From Pseudomonas botevensis (GTDB lineage: Bacteria > Pseudomonadota > Gammaproteobacteria > Pseudomonadales > Pseudomonadaceae): a DNA stretch of 64,000 bases. The notes beneath the pieces were generated by a model, which worked only from the letters and a program-made list of their open reading frames with translations, ran no database searches and was not told the origin of the DNA. Shown one piece after another: positions 37,680 through 45,567 of this stretch. A program made the translations under genes and the position numbers. The stretch is from positions 233,157 through 297,156 of the forward strand of contig NZ_JAHTKI010000005.1 of assembly GCF_019145475.1 (NCBI RefSeq). Reading direction: 5' to 3'. Within the stretch, counting starts at the first letter, position 1. Every line of letters begins with the position of its first letter.

Positions 37680-37901
37680 ATGACGTCAGTATTCGACCGC
37701 GAGGACATCCTCTTTCAGGTCGTGGTCAACCACGAAGAGCAGTACTCGATCTGGCCGGATTACAAAGCCGTGCCGGAAGGCTGGCGCACCGTGGGCAAGA
37801 GCGGCCTGAAAAAGGAATGCCTGGCCTACATCGAAGAAGTCTGGACCGACATGCGTCCGCTGAGCCTGCGCCAGAAGATGGAAGGCCAGGCGGCTCACTG
37901 A
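37680..37901 (+). CDS. MbtH-like protein of pyoverdine synthesis
   Basis: 73-residue MbtH-like protein (PA2412 relative) that binds adenylation domains of peptide synthetases and aids their folding or activity. The family signature is clear: [21 protein letters not shown] with three conserved tryptophans, then [18 protein letters not shown] lies 8 nt before the ATG. It has its own IS box and ends in a terminator, so it can be made as a monocistronic iron-starvation transcript as well as with pvdH. Confidence 0.94.
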   Translation: MTSVFDREDILFQVVVNHEEQYSIWPDYKAVPEGWRTVGKSGLKKECLAYIEEVWTDMRPLSLRQKMEGQAAH

Positions 37902-37917
37902 GTCGACCGGCAAAAAG

Positions 37918-37953
37918 AAACCCGCTGGACCGGTGACGGTCAGCGGGTTTTTT
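37918..37953 (+). terminator. Terminator after the mbtH-like gene
   Basis: AAACCCGCTG(G)ACC and GGTCAGCGGGTTT pair with one bulged base around a short loop, followed by TTT. Confidence 0.8.
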
Positions 37954-37979
37954 CATGTCCGGGATTTGTGTTGCCTGAG

Positions 37980-38001
37980 CCGGGCTCGTTGGCGAGCCCG
38001 G
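37980..38001. terminator. Hairpin downstream of fpvF
   Basis: CCGGGCTCG-TTGG-CGAGCCCGG is a perfect 9-bp stem 14 bp beyond the fpvF stop. No good T-run follows on the minus strand, so it may be a processed 3' end or a REP remnant rather than a full intrinsic terminator. Confidence 0.5.
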
Positions 38002-38014
38002 GATTGCGGTGCAA

Positions 38015-38920
38015 CTAGGCGCCGCTCAAGCCCTTGAGCAGCACATCCACGTTGCCTTCCAGTTCCGCCACCGGGTCTTCGGCATCGGTACTCAACACCA
38101 GCAGGCGACTGCCCGATTCGGCAATGGCCGCCTTCACCGCCTCGGAGGGCTGGCGATGATGCAGTACCAGCGCCACGTCGTTGTCCTTGAGGGTCGCCGT
38201 CAGTTTTTTCAGATCCTCCGGCGTCCACTCTGCATCCGGGCGCGGGTCCTGGCCGGCCAGCTCCAGATTGAGGCTGCCGATCAGGTAGCCGAAATGATCG
38301 CTCAGGCTCATCACGCTCAGATTGTCGGCGCTCGCCAGACGAGCCTCGCTGTCAGCGCTGAGTTTCAGCAGACGCTGTTTCAGCGCCGCCAGGTTGGCCT
38401 CGATCTTCGGTTTGTCCTGGGGCGCCAGGCGCACCAGATCCGCCGCCATCACATCGGCCATGCGCCCCATGTTGTTGCTCGCCAGCCACGGTTGGCTGTT
38501 CAGGCCATCGACCTTCAACCCCGGCTGCACGGCGATGCCCGGCAGGGCGCCGTCCACCGGGCGGGCAGCGTCGACTTCGACGATGCGGATGTTGCTGCGG
38601 CGGGCCATCGGGTACAGCGGATCATCGGCCCACAGCGAGCGCACGCCGATCACCGCATCGGCCTCGTTCGCCAGTTTGCCCAGCGCCGGGGCGCCGCGAC
38701 CGGTGAAGTAAGCGGATTGCCGACTGCCCGGCAGGCTCGCCGGGGCGGCGCGTTCAAGGTTGACCGTGGTGCCCTTGAGCAGCACTTCACCCAGGCCGTA
38801 GGTGATCGGCAACGAGGCCAGCACATGCAGCGGTTTCGCGGTTTCGGCGGCCAGCACCGGGGTGGAGGCCATGCCGCACAGGGCGATGGCCAGGGTCAGT
38901 TGGCGCAGTGAAAAAGACAT
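38015..38920 (-). CDS. fpvF: Periplasmic binding protein FpvF of ferripyoverdine iron release
   Basis: 301-residue ZnuA/TroA-family binding protein with signal peptide (cleaved after VLAA near 24). FpvF of P. aeruginosa binds pyoverdine and ferripyoverdine in the periplasm together with FpvC. The fold is recognisable by LPITYGLGEVLL and MSLSDHFGYLIGSLNLEL; the metal-binding histidines of true zinc proteins are mostly missing, as expected for a siderophore rather than metal binder. It directly follows fpvE (TAA touching ATG on the minus strand) and is the last gene of the operon. Confidence 0.87.
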   Translation of the reverse strand: MSFSLRQLTLAIALCGMASTPVLAAETAKPLHVLASLPITYGLGEVLLKGTTVNLERAAPASLPGSRQSAYFTGRGAPALGKLANEADAVIGVRSLWADDPLYPMARRSNIRIVEVDAARPVDGALPGIAVQPGLKVDGLNSQPWLASNNMGRMADVMAADLVRLAPQDKPKIEANLAALKQRLLKLSADSEARLASADNLSVMSLSDHFGYLIGSLNLELAGQDPRPDAEWTPEDLKKLTATLKDNDVALVLHHRQPSEAVKAAIAESGSRLLVLSTDAEDPVAELEGNVDVLLKGLSGA

Positions 38921-39820
38921 TTATCCTAGATTCCCTTTCAGGCTGGGGACGACGCCCCGGGCAATGGCGGCGAGGGCGAAGGCGATACCGGCGACCAGGA
39001 TGATCGCGGCGCCGGACGGAATCGGCAGATCGAAGACGATCGGCGCCAGAATCCCGCACAGGGTACTGACCGTGGCGATCAGCACCGCACACCAGAAGAA
39101 ACCCTTGAGCGACTGGCTGAGCAAACGGGCGGCGGCGGCCGGAATCACCAGCAGGGCGCCGACCAGAATGGCGCCGATGACTTTCACCGCCGCAACGGTG
39201 ATCAGGGTCACCAGAATCACGAACAGGTAATCCAGCGCCTTCACCGCGACCCCGCGCACGGCCGCCAGTTGCGGGTTGAAACTGGCGAGCATGATGCGGT
39301 TGTACAGCGGCAGGGCCAGGGCCATCACCAAGGAGCCGACAATCGCCAGCACCGCCAGATCGTTGCCGTTGACCGTCAGTACCGAGCCGAACAGCACGTT
39401 CTCGAGAATGTGTACGTTGATCTTGCCGGCGAGGATCAGCAGCAGACTCGCCCCCAGCGCCAGCGATACCGACAGGAACACCCCGATCAGCGTGTCCGGC
39501 GCCAGCCCGGTGCGGTTGCGCAGGTAATTGAGCAGAATGCCGAACAGCAGGCAGTAGCCGAACAGGCTGCCATACGGCCCGGTGTAGGGTTCGCCGAGCA
39601 GGATGCCGATGGCGACGCCGGTCAGCGCCGCGTGGCCGACGGCTTCGGAGAAGAATGCAAAGCGCTTGACCACCACCAGCGTGCCAAGACCACCGAGCAC
39701 CGGGCCGATCAACAGACCGGCGAGCAGCGCGTTGACCACAAAACCGTAGGCCAGGGCTTCCGGCAGATAACCGGAGGAGGCCCAGCCCTGGACCATCAGG
39801 CGAAAGGCTTCATAACTCAT
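38921..39820 (-). CDS. fpvE: ABC transporter permease FpvE
   Basis: 299-residue ABC-3 family permease (ZnuB type) with about eight membrane helices, including the coupling region SEAVGHAALTGVAIGILLGE. Partner of the FpvD ATPase and the FpvC/FpvF binding proteins; the P. aeruginosa system recovers iron released from ferripyoverdine. One base overlaps fpvD (TGATG), so the pair are translationally coupled. Confidence 0.9.
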   Translation of the reverse strand: MSYEAFRLMVQGWASSGYLPEALAYGFVVNALLAGLLIGPVLGGLGTLVVVKRFAFFSEAVGHAALTGVAIGILLGEPYTGPYGSLFGYCLLFGILLNYLRNRTGLAPDTLIGVFLSVSLALGASLLLILAGKINVHILENVLFGSVLTVNGNDLAVLAIVGSLVMALALPLYNRIMLASFNPQLAAVRGVAVKALDYLFVILVTLITVAAVKVIGAILVGALLVIPAAAARLLSQSLKGFFWCAVLIATVSTLCGILAPIVFDLPIPSGAAIILVAGIAFALAAIARGVVPSLKGNLG

Positions 39821-40668
39821 CAGACAGCGCTCCGTGGATGGGTCGAGAACAGGGTCAGCAGACGTTCCGGGGTCAGCGCTTGTTGTGGCGTGGCATTGAA
39901 CAGCACGCGGCGGTTGAGGCCGGTGACGCGGTTCGCCAGGCGTCCGACGGCCTCCAGGTCATGCTCGATCCACAGCACGGTGATGCCGGCCGCGCGCCAG
40001 TCGCCGAGCAGGCGTTCGAACACCTGGATTCCGGCTTCATCGAGGGCCGACATCGGCTCGTCCAGCACCAGCAGTTGCGGGGCCGGAATCAGGCCCTGGG
40101 CGAGCAACACCCGCTGGCGCTCGCCGCCGGACAACGCGCCCATGCGCCGTTTGCGCTTGTCCTGCATGCCGACCCGCTCCAGTGCTTCGCCGATGGCGCC
40201 GGCGTAGTGCTTGCTCACGCCGAGGAAGGCCGGACGGCGCTGGCACATGGCGGCCATGAAATCGTCGACGGTCATTGGCAGGCCGCGATCGAATTCCAGT
40301 GCTTGCGGCACATAACCGATGGTGCCGGGTTCGCCCGGCCATTTTAGGCTGAGTCGCCCCTGATGCGGCATCTGCCCGAGCAGCGTCTTGATCAGCGAAC
40401 TCTTGCCGCCGCCGTTGGGGCCGACCAGCGCATGCACGCTGCCGGGCTGTACCTGGAAGGTAACCTTGTCGAGGATTGTGGTGCGGCCAAGGGTCAGGCT
40501 GACTTCCGCAAAATCCAGCGTGGGTCCCAGCCCTTGTGGGAGCGGGCTTGCTCGCGAATGCGGTGGTACATCCAGCAAGGCAGGTGACTGGGCAGGCGCC
40601 TTCGCGCGCAAGCCCGCTCCCACGGGGGACTCGGCATCCTGAACGACGAGGGTTTCTTTGGAGGTCAT
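39820..40668 (-). CDS. fpvD: ABC transporter ATPase FpvD with REPIN-encoded insertion
   Basis: 282-residue ABC ATPase: Walker A GPNGGGKSS (near 85), signature LSGGERQR (near 180), Walker B LLVLDEP (near 200), H-loop WIEHD. It drives the FpvE permease. The N-terminus is odd: residues about 15-45 (VGAGLRAKAPAQ ... SRASPLPQG) are encoded by a 90-bp REPIN inserted in frame, between the native start and the first strand of the ABC fold (LDFAEVSLTLG). The core is intact, so the protein is probably functional. ATGA overlap with fpvC fixes the start at 40668. Confidence 0.9.
   Translation of the reverse strand: MTSKETLVVQDAESPVGAGLRAKAPAQSPALLDVPPHSRASPLPQGLGPTLDFAEVSLTLGRTTILDKVTFQVQPGSVHALVGPNGGGKSSLIKTLLGQMPHQGRLSLKWPGEPGTIGYVPQALEFDRGLPMTVDDFMAAMCQRRPAFLGVSKHYAGAIGEALERVGMQDKRKRRMGALSGGERQRVLLAQGLIPAPQLLVLDEPMSALDEAGIQVFERLLGDWRAAGITVLWIEHDLEAVGRLANRVTGLNRRVLFNATPQQALTPERLLTLFSTHPRSAV
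40534..40623. repeat. REPIN (paired REP) inside fpvD
   Basis: One REP arm (TTGTGGGAGCGGGCTTGCTC onward, 40534-40558) and its inverted partner (40599-40623, ending AAGCCCGCTCCCAC) flank a 40-base centre. Total length 90 bp, a multiple of three, lying within the fpvD coding sequence. Confidence 0.88.
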
Positions 40669-41594
40669 GCGCCCGACTCCTGAATGGCCCGCACGACGGT
40701 GTTGAGGTTGCCGGTCATTTCCTTTTCGTATTTGTCGGCGGTGTATTCGCCGTAGGAAATGTGCGACAGCGGGTACAGCTTGACCCCGGACTCGCGCTGG
40801 ATGGTGTCGACGTAGGTCGACGGGAAGTCCATCTCGGAGAAAATCACTTTCACGTCCAGTTCGCGCAACTGGTCGATGGTTTTCTTCAACTGGCTCGGGC
40901 TCGGTTCGATGCCGTGGGCCGGTTCGACCACGGCGGTCACTTCCAGGCCGAATTCGCGCAGCAGGTAGTCGTAGGCGGCATGGACCGTGGCGACCCGCAG
41001 TTCGGCGTTGGGGGCCTGGGTCAGTTTGGCCAGCGCATCGGCGCGCATCTGCCGCAGGCGTTTGCCGTAGGCGCGGGCGTTCTGGGTGTAGGTCTTGGCG
41101 TTGTCCGGGTCGAGCTTGCCCAGTTCCCGGGCAATGTTGTTGACCTGGGCAATCGAGGCGCTGATCGACAGGAACGTGTGCGGGTTGACCACTTTGCCGG
41201 CCCCGCGCGCGGCGACCCCGGTGGCGGCCAGCAGTGGCACGTTTTCGTTGGCTTCGATGGTCTTGATGTCTGGCGTTTCGCTGGCGGCGATCATGCGGTC
41301 GGCGAAGTCGTCATGGCCGACGCCGTTGAGCACGATCACGTCCAGGCCGCTGATGCGCTTGATGTCTTCGGCGCGAGGCTCGTAGGCATGCGGGTTGAAA
41401 CCGGCGGGGATCAGCGGCACCACGTCGGCCTTGTCACCGACGATGTTCGCCACATAGCTGTAATACGGATGCAGGGTGATGCCGATGCGCAGGCGTTTGG
41501 CCGGATCGGCGCTGACCAGCGGGCTGAGCAGGGATGCGCACAGGCCGATCAGCAGCAGGCGCAGGAAGGAGCGGCGTTGAGATGAGTTGGACAT
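40665..41594 (-). CDS. fpvC: Periplasmic binding protein FpvC
   Basis: 309-residue ZnuA/TroA-type binding protein. FpvC chelates iron freed from ferripyoverdine and works with FpvF and the FpvDE transporter. Metal-ligand candidates are in LHPYYSYV, GFNPHAYEP and NPHTFLS. The signal sequence reads SQRRSFLRLLLIGLCA, which resembles a twin-arginine motif (S-R-R-x-F-L-K), so Tat export is possible. ATG at 41594 is preferred to a TTG at 41633; AGAGAAG is the nearest ribosome site. 35 bp separate it from fpvK, the widest gap in the operon. Confidence 0.88.
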   Translation of the reverse strand: MSNSSQRRSFLRLLLIGLCASLLSPLVSADPAKRLRIGITLHPYYSYVANIVGDKADVVPLIPAGFNPHAYEPRAEDIKRISGLDVIVLNGVGHDDFADRMIAASETPDIKTIEANENVPLLAATGVAARGAGKVVNPHTFLSISASIAQVNNIARELGKLDPDNAKTYTQNARAYGKRLRQMRADALAKLTQAPNAELRVATVHAAYDYLLREFGLEVTAVVEPAHGIEPSPSQLKKTIDQLRELDVKVIFSEMDFPSTYVDTIQRESGVKLYPLSHISYGEYTADKYEKEMTGNLNTVVRAIQESGA

Positions 41595-41629
41595 GGGCGA
41601 ACGGTCTTCTCTCGAATGAGGGCGATGGA

Positions 41630-42205
41630 TCAATGGCGATGTTCGCGGGTCACCCCGGCATCGTATTGCGCGACGATCTGTTTCCAGCCGGCGGCGGACA
41701 GCGCGGCATCGGACAGATCCGCAGGCGCTTTCAGGTCGGCGTTGCGGTTGAGCCAGATGTCCGGCCCGGCGTTGGCATCGGCACTCAGGCGCATCACGAA
41801 CGAACCGGCCACGGCGGGGGCCTGGCTCTGGCCGAAATAAGCGCTTTGAGCGAGCAACTGCCAGGCATGAGCGCCACGGCTCACCGAGCTGGCATCCTGG
41901 GCAAACGGTGCGAAGCCTTCATCGGCCAGGTCCTGCGGGGTCGGCAGGTTTTGCTGTTCTTCGCGCAGCAGGCGGATTTCGTCGAGGGTGACCCGCAGGT
42001 CGGCATAGATACCTTGCTCGGCGGCGCTGAGGTCGCGGCGGGCGTCGAGTTGATGGCTGGACACCGGCTCCGGCTCATGGGACACCCCGCGCCAGGCCAC
42101 CACGGAGCCGGCGACCGCGAGAATCAGCAGGCACAGCAGCAGGACATTGAGGGTTTCATGACCGGCACCGGCCGGACGGACGACTTGGGTGGTCGGTGTG
42201 CTCAT
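41630..42205 (-). CDS. fpvK: FpvK, membrane-anchored accessory of iron release
   Basis: 191-residue protein with one membrane helix (residues about 18-42, VLLLCLLILAVAGSVVAW) and a periplasmic domain of about 145 residues ending in histidines (REHRH). DUF6162-like in appearance; by position it is FpvK (PA2406), which tunes FpvG activity in P. aeruginosa. A coiled-coil stretch (LRVTLDEIRLLREEQQNL) follows the membrane segment. ATGA overlap with fpvJ. Confidence 0.82.
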   Translation of the reverse strand: MSTPTTQVVRPAGAGHETLNVLLLCLLILAVAGSVVAWRGVSHEPEPVSSHQLDARRDLSAAEQGIYADLRVTLDEIRLLREEQQNLPTPQDLADEGFAPFAQDASSVSRGAHAWQLLAQSAYFGQSQAPAVAGSFVMRLSADANAGPDIWLNRNADLKAPADLSDAALSAAGWKQIVAQYDAGVTREHRH

Positions 42206-42537
42206 GGCGCTTCGATGTCCGCTTGGTCGATTTCCACCACATGGCCGGGGCCGGCGTCGAACAGCACGTAGAACTCGGCGCCGGGCTTCTTGAAGGTCAG
42301 GGTCGAATCGGCGCCGAGCTTGCCCGGTACGAGGATGGTTTCGTCGTAGCCGATCACATCGAGGGTCACCCCCGGTGCGCCGCTGCCGTCGGAGAAACCG
42401 CCGGTGCATTTGATCTGTTCGGCGTCGATCGCCTTGCATTCGCACATCGGGTTATGGGCCAGGGCGCTGGCGCTGAAACCGGCGCAGAGCACCAGCAATA
42501 CGGCGCTCAGGCGCGAAGGGCGCAGGGCAGGGTTCAT
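42202..42537 (-). CDS. fpvJ: FpvJ, small periplasmic protein of iron release
   Basis: 111 residues with a signal peptide (cleaved near ALAHN, residue 27) and a mature beta-rich domain with cysteines in NPMCECKAIDAEQIKCTGG. Histidine and cysteines near the mature N-terminus could hold metal or haem-free iron, but this is a guess. By gene order it is FpvJ (PA2405), one of three accessory proteins that influence the FpvG reductase. ATGA overlaps at both ends show tight translational coupling. Confidence 0.82.
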   Translation of the reverse strand: MNPALRPSRLSAVLLVLCAGFSASALAHNPMCECKAIDAEQIKCTGGFSDGSGAPGVTLDVIGYDETILVPGKLGADSTLTFKKPGAEFYVLFDAGPGHVVEIDQADIEAP

Positions 42538-43076
42538 TGTTTGGCTCCTTGTTTGTTCAGCCAGGCAACCGTCGCGGGGGACGCCTGGCTCAGGGGAATC
42601 GAGGCCTGATGCATGCTGCCGTCCCAGCCTTCCATGGTGATCCACAGTTCGGCGTCGGCTTTGGTCTTTTCCGGGACGGGCAACTGTGTGCCCATGCTGT
42701 AAGGCGTGCCGAAGAACAGCGAGCCGGCGGCGCGCAGACTGCGTGGCTTGCCGATGCGCAGGTAGGTGGCCTTGACCGGTTCGATACAGGCATCGCAGAG
42801 GGCGGCGCTGAAGCCTTTCAGATAGCCGGCGGCACCGTCGGGCTGTGGCGGCAGGTTGCGAAACTCCGCCAGACGCAGGCTCCAGGGGCCGACCTGGACT
42901 TCGCCGATCTCGCGCTCGCCCAGACCGCTGTCGCCGCGAAACAGCGCCTGGTCGGAGAAGTATTTGGGCATGAAGCCCAGCGGGATCAGCAACAGCAGGA
43001 CGTTGATGTGAAAGCGCCATTTGTGCCAGAGCTGACTCAGCCGGGACGGTTGCACCGCCATTGCAGATTTGCTCAT
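42534..43076 (-). CDS. fpvH: FpvH, inner-membrane accessory of FpvG
   Basis: 180-residue protein with one N-terminal membrane helix (about 22-40, FHINVLLLLIPLGFMPKYF) and a periplasmic domain carrying a CDACIEP cysteine pair and GSLFFGTPYSMGTQLP. DUF-type family known only beside FpvG-like PepSY proteins. By order it is FpvH (PA2404), which enhances ferripyoverdine reduction. Starts at 43076 in an ATGA overlap with fpvG. Confidence 0.83.
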   Translation of the reverse strand: MSKSAMAVQPSRLSQLWHKWRFHINVLLLLIPLGFMPKYFSDQALFRGDSGLGEREIGEVQVGPWSLRLAEFRNLPPQPDGAAGYLKGFSAALCDACIEPVKATYLRIGKPRSLRAAGSLFFGTPYSMGTQLPVPEKTKADAELWITMEGWDGSMHQASIPLSQASPATVAWLNKQGAKQ

Positions 43077-44272
43077 GGGTTGACCTCCGACGGCTCGCGG
43101 CTGATGACCGGTTGTGCCCTGGCACGGGTTTTCTTGTCTTCGCGCTTGAGGGCGTTGGCGGTGGCCAGCGCGGTGCGTTTGGTCCAGATCAACAGCCCGC
43201 TGAGGACCATCATGCTCAGCAGCAGACCGAAGAAGAACCAGATCAGCTTGATCCACAGCCCGCCGAAATCCCCGGTGTGCAGCGGACGCATGGACTCGGT
43301 GACGAACTCCAGGGAGGTGCGGTCGGAAAGCAACCGCAGGGCGGCCACTTCACCGCTGTACGGGTTGAGGGTGGCGCTCTGCAGCATCAGTGGATACCAG
43401 CCGCGCCCCCGGATGCTCAGGTGGCTGTAGGCGTTGCCCGGCAGGAACAGCGAACTGGCCTCCAGTCCGGGGATGCGTTGTTGCGCCAGTTCGATGGCGC
43501 GATCCAGGCCGACCCGTGGCGGTGGCGCGCCATCGGCCGACAGCGGCACGCTTTCGCGGGTCATCGCCGGAATGATCGGCTCACTGGAAATGGAAATGTG
43601 GTTATCCGCCAGCAGGGCCTGGATCAGGAACCAGGTACCGGTGATGGAAATCACCGCAATGAACCAGATCGACCAGATGCCGCTCAGGCGATGGAAATCC
43701 CCCCAGAAGATCCGCGCGCCGTGGCGCAGGCGCAGGGTCGGGCGCAGGAAGCCTTTCCAGAACCGCTTGTAGACCACCAGCCCGGTGACCAGCGAGGCCA
43801 GCATCGGCAAACCGAGGATCGACACCAGATACCAGCCCCAGCTGTAGCCGTTGGTGAAGGGCACCAGCCACCAGCCATGCAGCGCGCGGGTGAAGGCGCT
43901 GAAATCGAAGTCCGGCGCGGTGCCCTGGATTTTTCCGGTGTACGGGTTGACGTAGATCGTCGATGAGCGCCCGTCGGGGTGGTTGACGCCCACCTCCAGC
44001 GCAAAGTGAGCTTCGTCGGGACGACTGATGCGGTCGACGAGCAGTTGCGGTTCGGCCTGTCTGATCGCGGTGAGGATCTGGTCGTAACCCAGGCGCGGCG
44101 CATCGTCCGATGGCGCGCTGGCGCGGGTTTGCGGATTTGCCAGCCAGACGATTTCCTGGCTGACCACCGCCAGGGTGCCGGTGACGCAGACGATCAGGAC
44201 AAAGAACCAGATCGGCAATGCCAGCCAGCTATGCACCAGGAACCACAGTTTCGAGCGGGATTTCTTCGACAT
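43073..44272 (-). CDS. fpvG: FpvG ferripyoverdine reductase (PepSY membrane protein)
   Basis: 399-residue PepSY-associated TM protein that reduces Fe3+ in ferripyoverdine at the inner membrane so that apo-pyoverdine can be recycled. Four helices are visible: SWLALPIWFFVLIVCVTGTL near the start, SILGLPMLASLVTGLVV near 150, WSIWFIAVISITGTWFLIQALL near 207, and LIWFFFGLLLSMMVLSGLLIW near 350, with conserved helix histidines (VHSWLALP, DFHRLSGIWS) that could bind haem. The ATG at 44272 lacks a good ribosome site; upstream alternatives lie inside the leader hairpin. First gene of the fpvGHJKCDEF operon. Confidence 0.88.
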   Translation of the reverse strand: MSKKSRSKLWFLVHSWLALPIWFFVLIVCVTGTLAVVSQEIVWLANPQTRASAPSDDAPRLGYDQILTAIRQAEPQLLVDRISRPDEAHFALEVGVNHPDGRSSTIYVNPYTGKIQGTAPDFDFSAFTRALHGWWLVPFTNGYSWGWYLVSILGLPMLASLVTGLVVYKRFWKGFLRPTLRLRHGARIFWGDFHRLSGIWSIWFIAVISITGTWFLIQALLADNHISISSEPIIPAMTRESVPLSADGAPPPRVGLDRAIELAQQRIPGLEASSLFLPGNAYSHLSIRGRGWYPLMLQSATLNPYSGEVAALRLLSDRTSLEFVTESMRPLHTGDFGGLWIKLIWFFFGLLLSMMVLSGLLIWTKRTALATANALKREDKKTRARAQPVISREPSEVNP

Positions 44273-44338
44273 GATTGAACGTCTTGATTCAGAGAAAGGG
44301 CTCGCGGCTACGGGCTTCGCAGCGCAGGAGTCCTGAAA

Positions 44339-44373
44339 GGGCCGGTCGTGGCTTTTGCCTACGCGACCGGCCC
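44339..44373. promoter_or_regulatory. Leader hairpin upstream of fpvG
   Basis: GGGCCGGTCG and CGACCGGCCC form a perfect 10-bp stem around a 15-base loop, 66 bp upstream of fpvG. No T-run follows in the direction of fpvG, so it could be an RNA structure or operator in the leader. Confidence 0.45.
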
Positions 44374-44464
44374 GCATCTCTATAAGACGGATGACCGAAG
44401 CAAATCCCGATAAAGGATATGAAAGTAAATGTTTCGCGACTGCCTTTGGGGGAGCGGTGCGGGA

Positions 44465-45340
44465 TCAGCGCAAAAAGGGCAGCGCTTCGGCCAGCAACAG
44501 CTCAGGCACTTCCTCGGCAATGTAATGCCCCGAAGGCAACGCCTGGCCGCGCACATCCCCGGCCACCTGACGCCACTCCTTGAGCGGATCGAAACAGCGT
44601 CCGACCGTGCCTTCGGCGCCCCACAGTACCAGCAGCGGCAGGGTCAGATGACGGTTGGCCGCGATGTCGGCGCGGTCGTGTTCCAGATCGATGCCGGCGC
44701 TGGCGCGGTAATCCTCGCAGATCCCCCGGGCGCTGCCCGGCCGTTCGAGGCAGCGCAGGTACTCGCCGAATGCCTCGTCGGTGAACGGCTTGAGCCCGGC
44801 GCTGCGGCTGCCCATCACGCTGCGCAGGTAGGCTTCGGGATCGGCCTCGATCAGGGTTTCCGGCAGTGGTGCCGGGCGGATCAGGAAAAACCAGTGCCAG
44901 TAGGCACGGGCGAAGGCTTCGTTGGTCTGGGCGTACATCGCCAGGGTCGGCGCGATGTCCAGCAGCACCATGCGCTGTACCTCCGCCGGATGGTCGAGGG
45001 CCAGGCGATGGGCGACCCGGGCGCCACGGTCGTGGGCGAGGATCGAAAACTGTTCGAAGCCCAGGGCTTTCATCAATTCCACGCCGTCACGGGCCATTTC
45101 ACGCTTCGAATAGTTGCCGTGCTGCTCATCCGCCGGCGGCCGGCCGCTGTCGCCATACCCGCGCAGGTCAGCGGCGACCACGGTGAAATGTTCGGCCAGT
45201 TGCCCGGCGATCTTGTGCCAGATGACGTGAGTCTGCGGGTGCCCGTGCAACAGCAGCAGGCCCGGGCCGCTGCCGCCGAGGCGATAGGCGATGTCCACGC
45301 CGTTGACGTGACGCTGGTCTTTGCGAAATCCGGCAAACAT
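44465..45340 (-). CDS. Fluoroacetate/haloacetate dehalogenase-like hydrolase
   Basis: 291-residue alpha/beta hydrolase in which the nucleophile is aspartate, not serine: AHDRGARVAHRLALDHP (near residue 104). This, together with the two arginines that bind the carboxylate, the ARAYWHWFFLIRPAP block (His-Trp of the fluoride pocket) and CEDYRA (Tyr of the pocket), matches fluoroacetate dehalogenases of the RPA1163/FAcD type. The general base is in LPSGHYIAEE. It would cleave C-F or C-Cl bonds of 2-haloacetates, though many homologues act on other substrates. It lies alone; no transporter is adjacent. Confidence 0.82.
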   Translation of the reverse strand: MFAGFRKDQRHVNGVDIAYRLGGSGPGLLLLHGHPQTHVIWHKIAGQLAEHFTVVAADLRGYGDSGRPPADEQHGNYSKREMARDGVELMKALGFEQFSILAHDRGARVAHRLALDHPAEVQRMVLLDIAPTLAMYAQTNEAFARAYWHWFFLIRPAPLPETLIEADPEAYLRSVMGSRSAGLKPFTDEAFGEYLRCLERPGSARGICEDYRASAGIDLEHDRADIAANRHLTLPLLVLWGAEGTVGRCFDPLKEWRQVAGDVRGQALPSGHYIAEEVPELLLAEALPFLR

Positions 45341-45473
45341 CGGGCTGATCCTTTTTCAGGGGGGTTCTAGTGAGCTGCATCCTGAAAGCGCCCGGCGTTC
45401 ATGACAAGGCGTGAAGTGTGGTGCGGTTGTTCATGAAGTGTGTAGAACCCATCACGTTCACAGCCTGTTCGGG

Positions 45474-45543
45474 CGCCTTCGCGGGCAAGCCCACTCCCCC
45501 AAAAGCAACGCATTCCACTGTGGGAGCGGGCTCGCCCGCGAAT
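45474..45543. repeat. REPIN between the dehalogenase and VOC genes
   Basis: Two REP arms in inverted orientation: CGCCTTCGCGGGCAAGCCCA (from 45474) and TGTGGGAGCGGGCTCGCCCG (from 45519), separated by about 20 bases. Confidence 0.8.
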
Positions 45544-45567
45544 ACGCGCGTTCAGACCCTGAAAATC

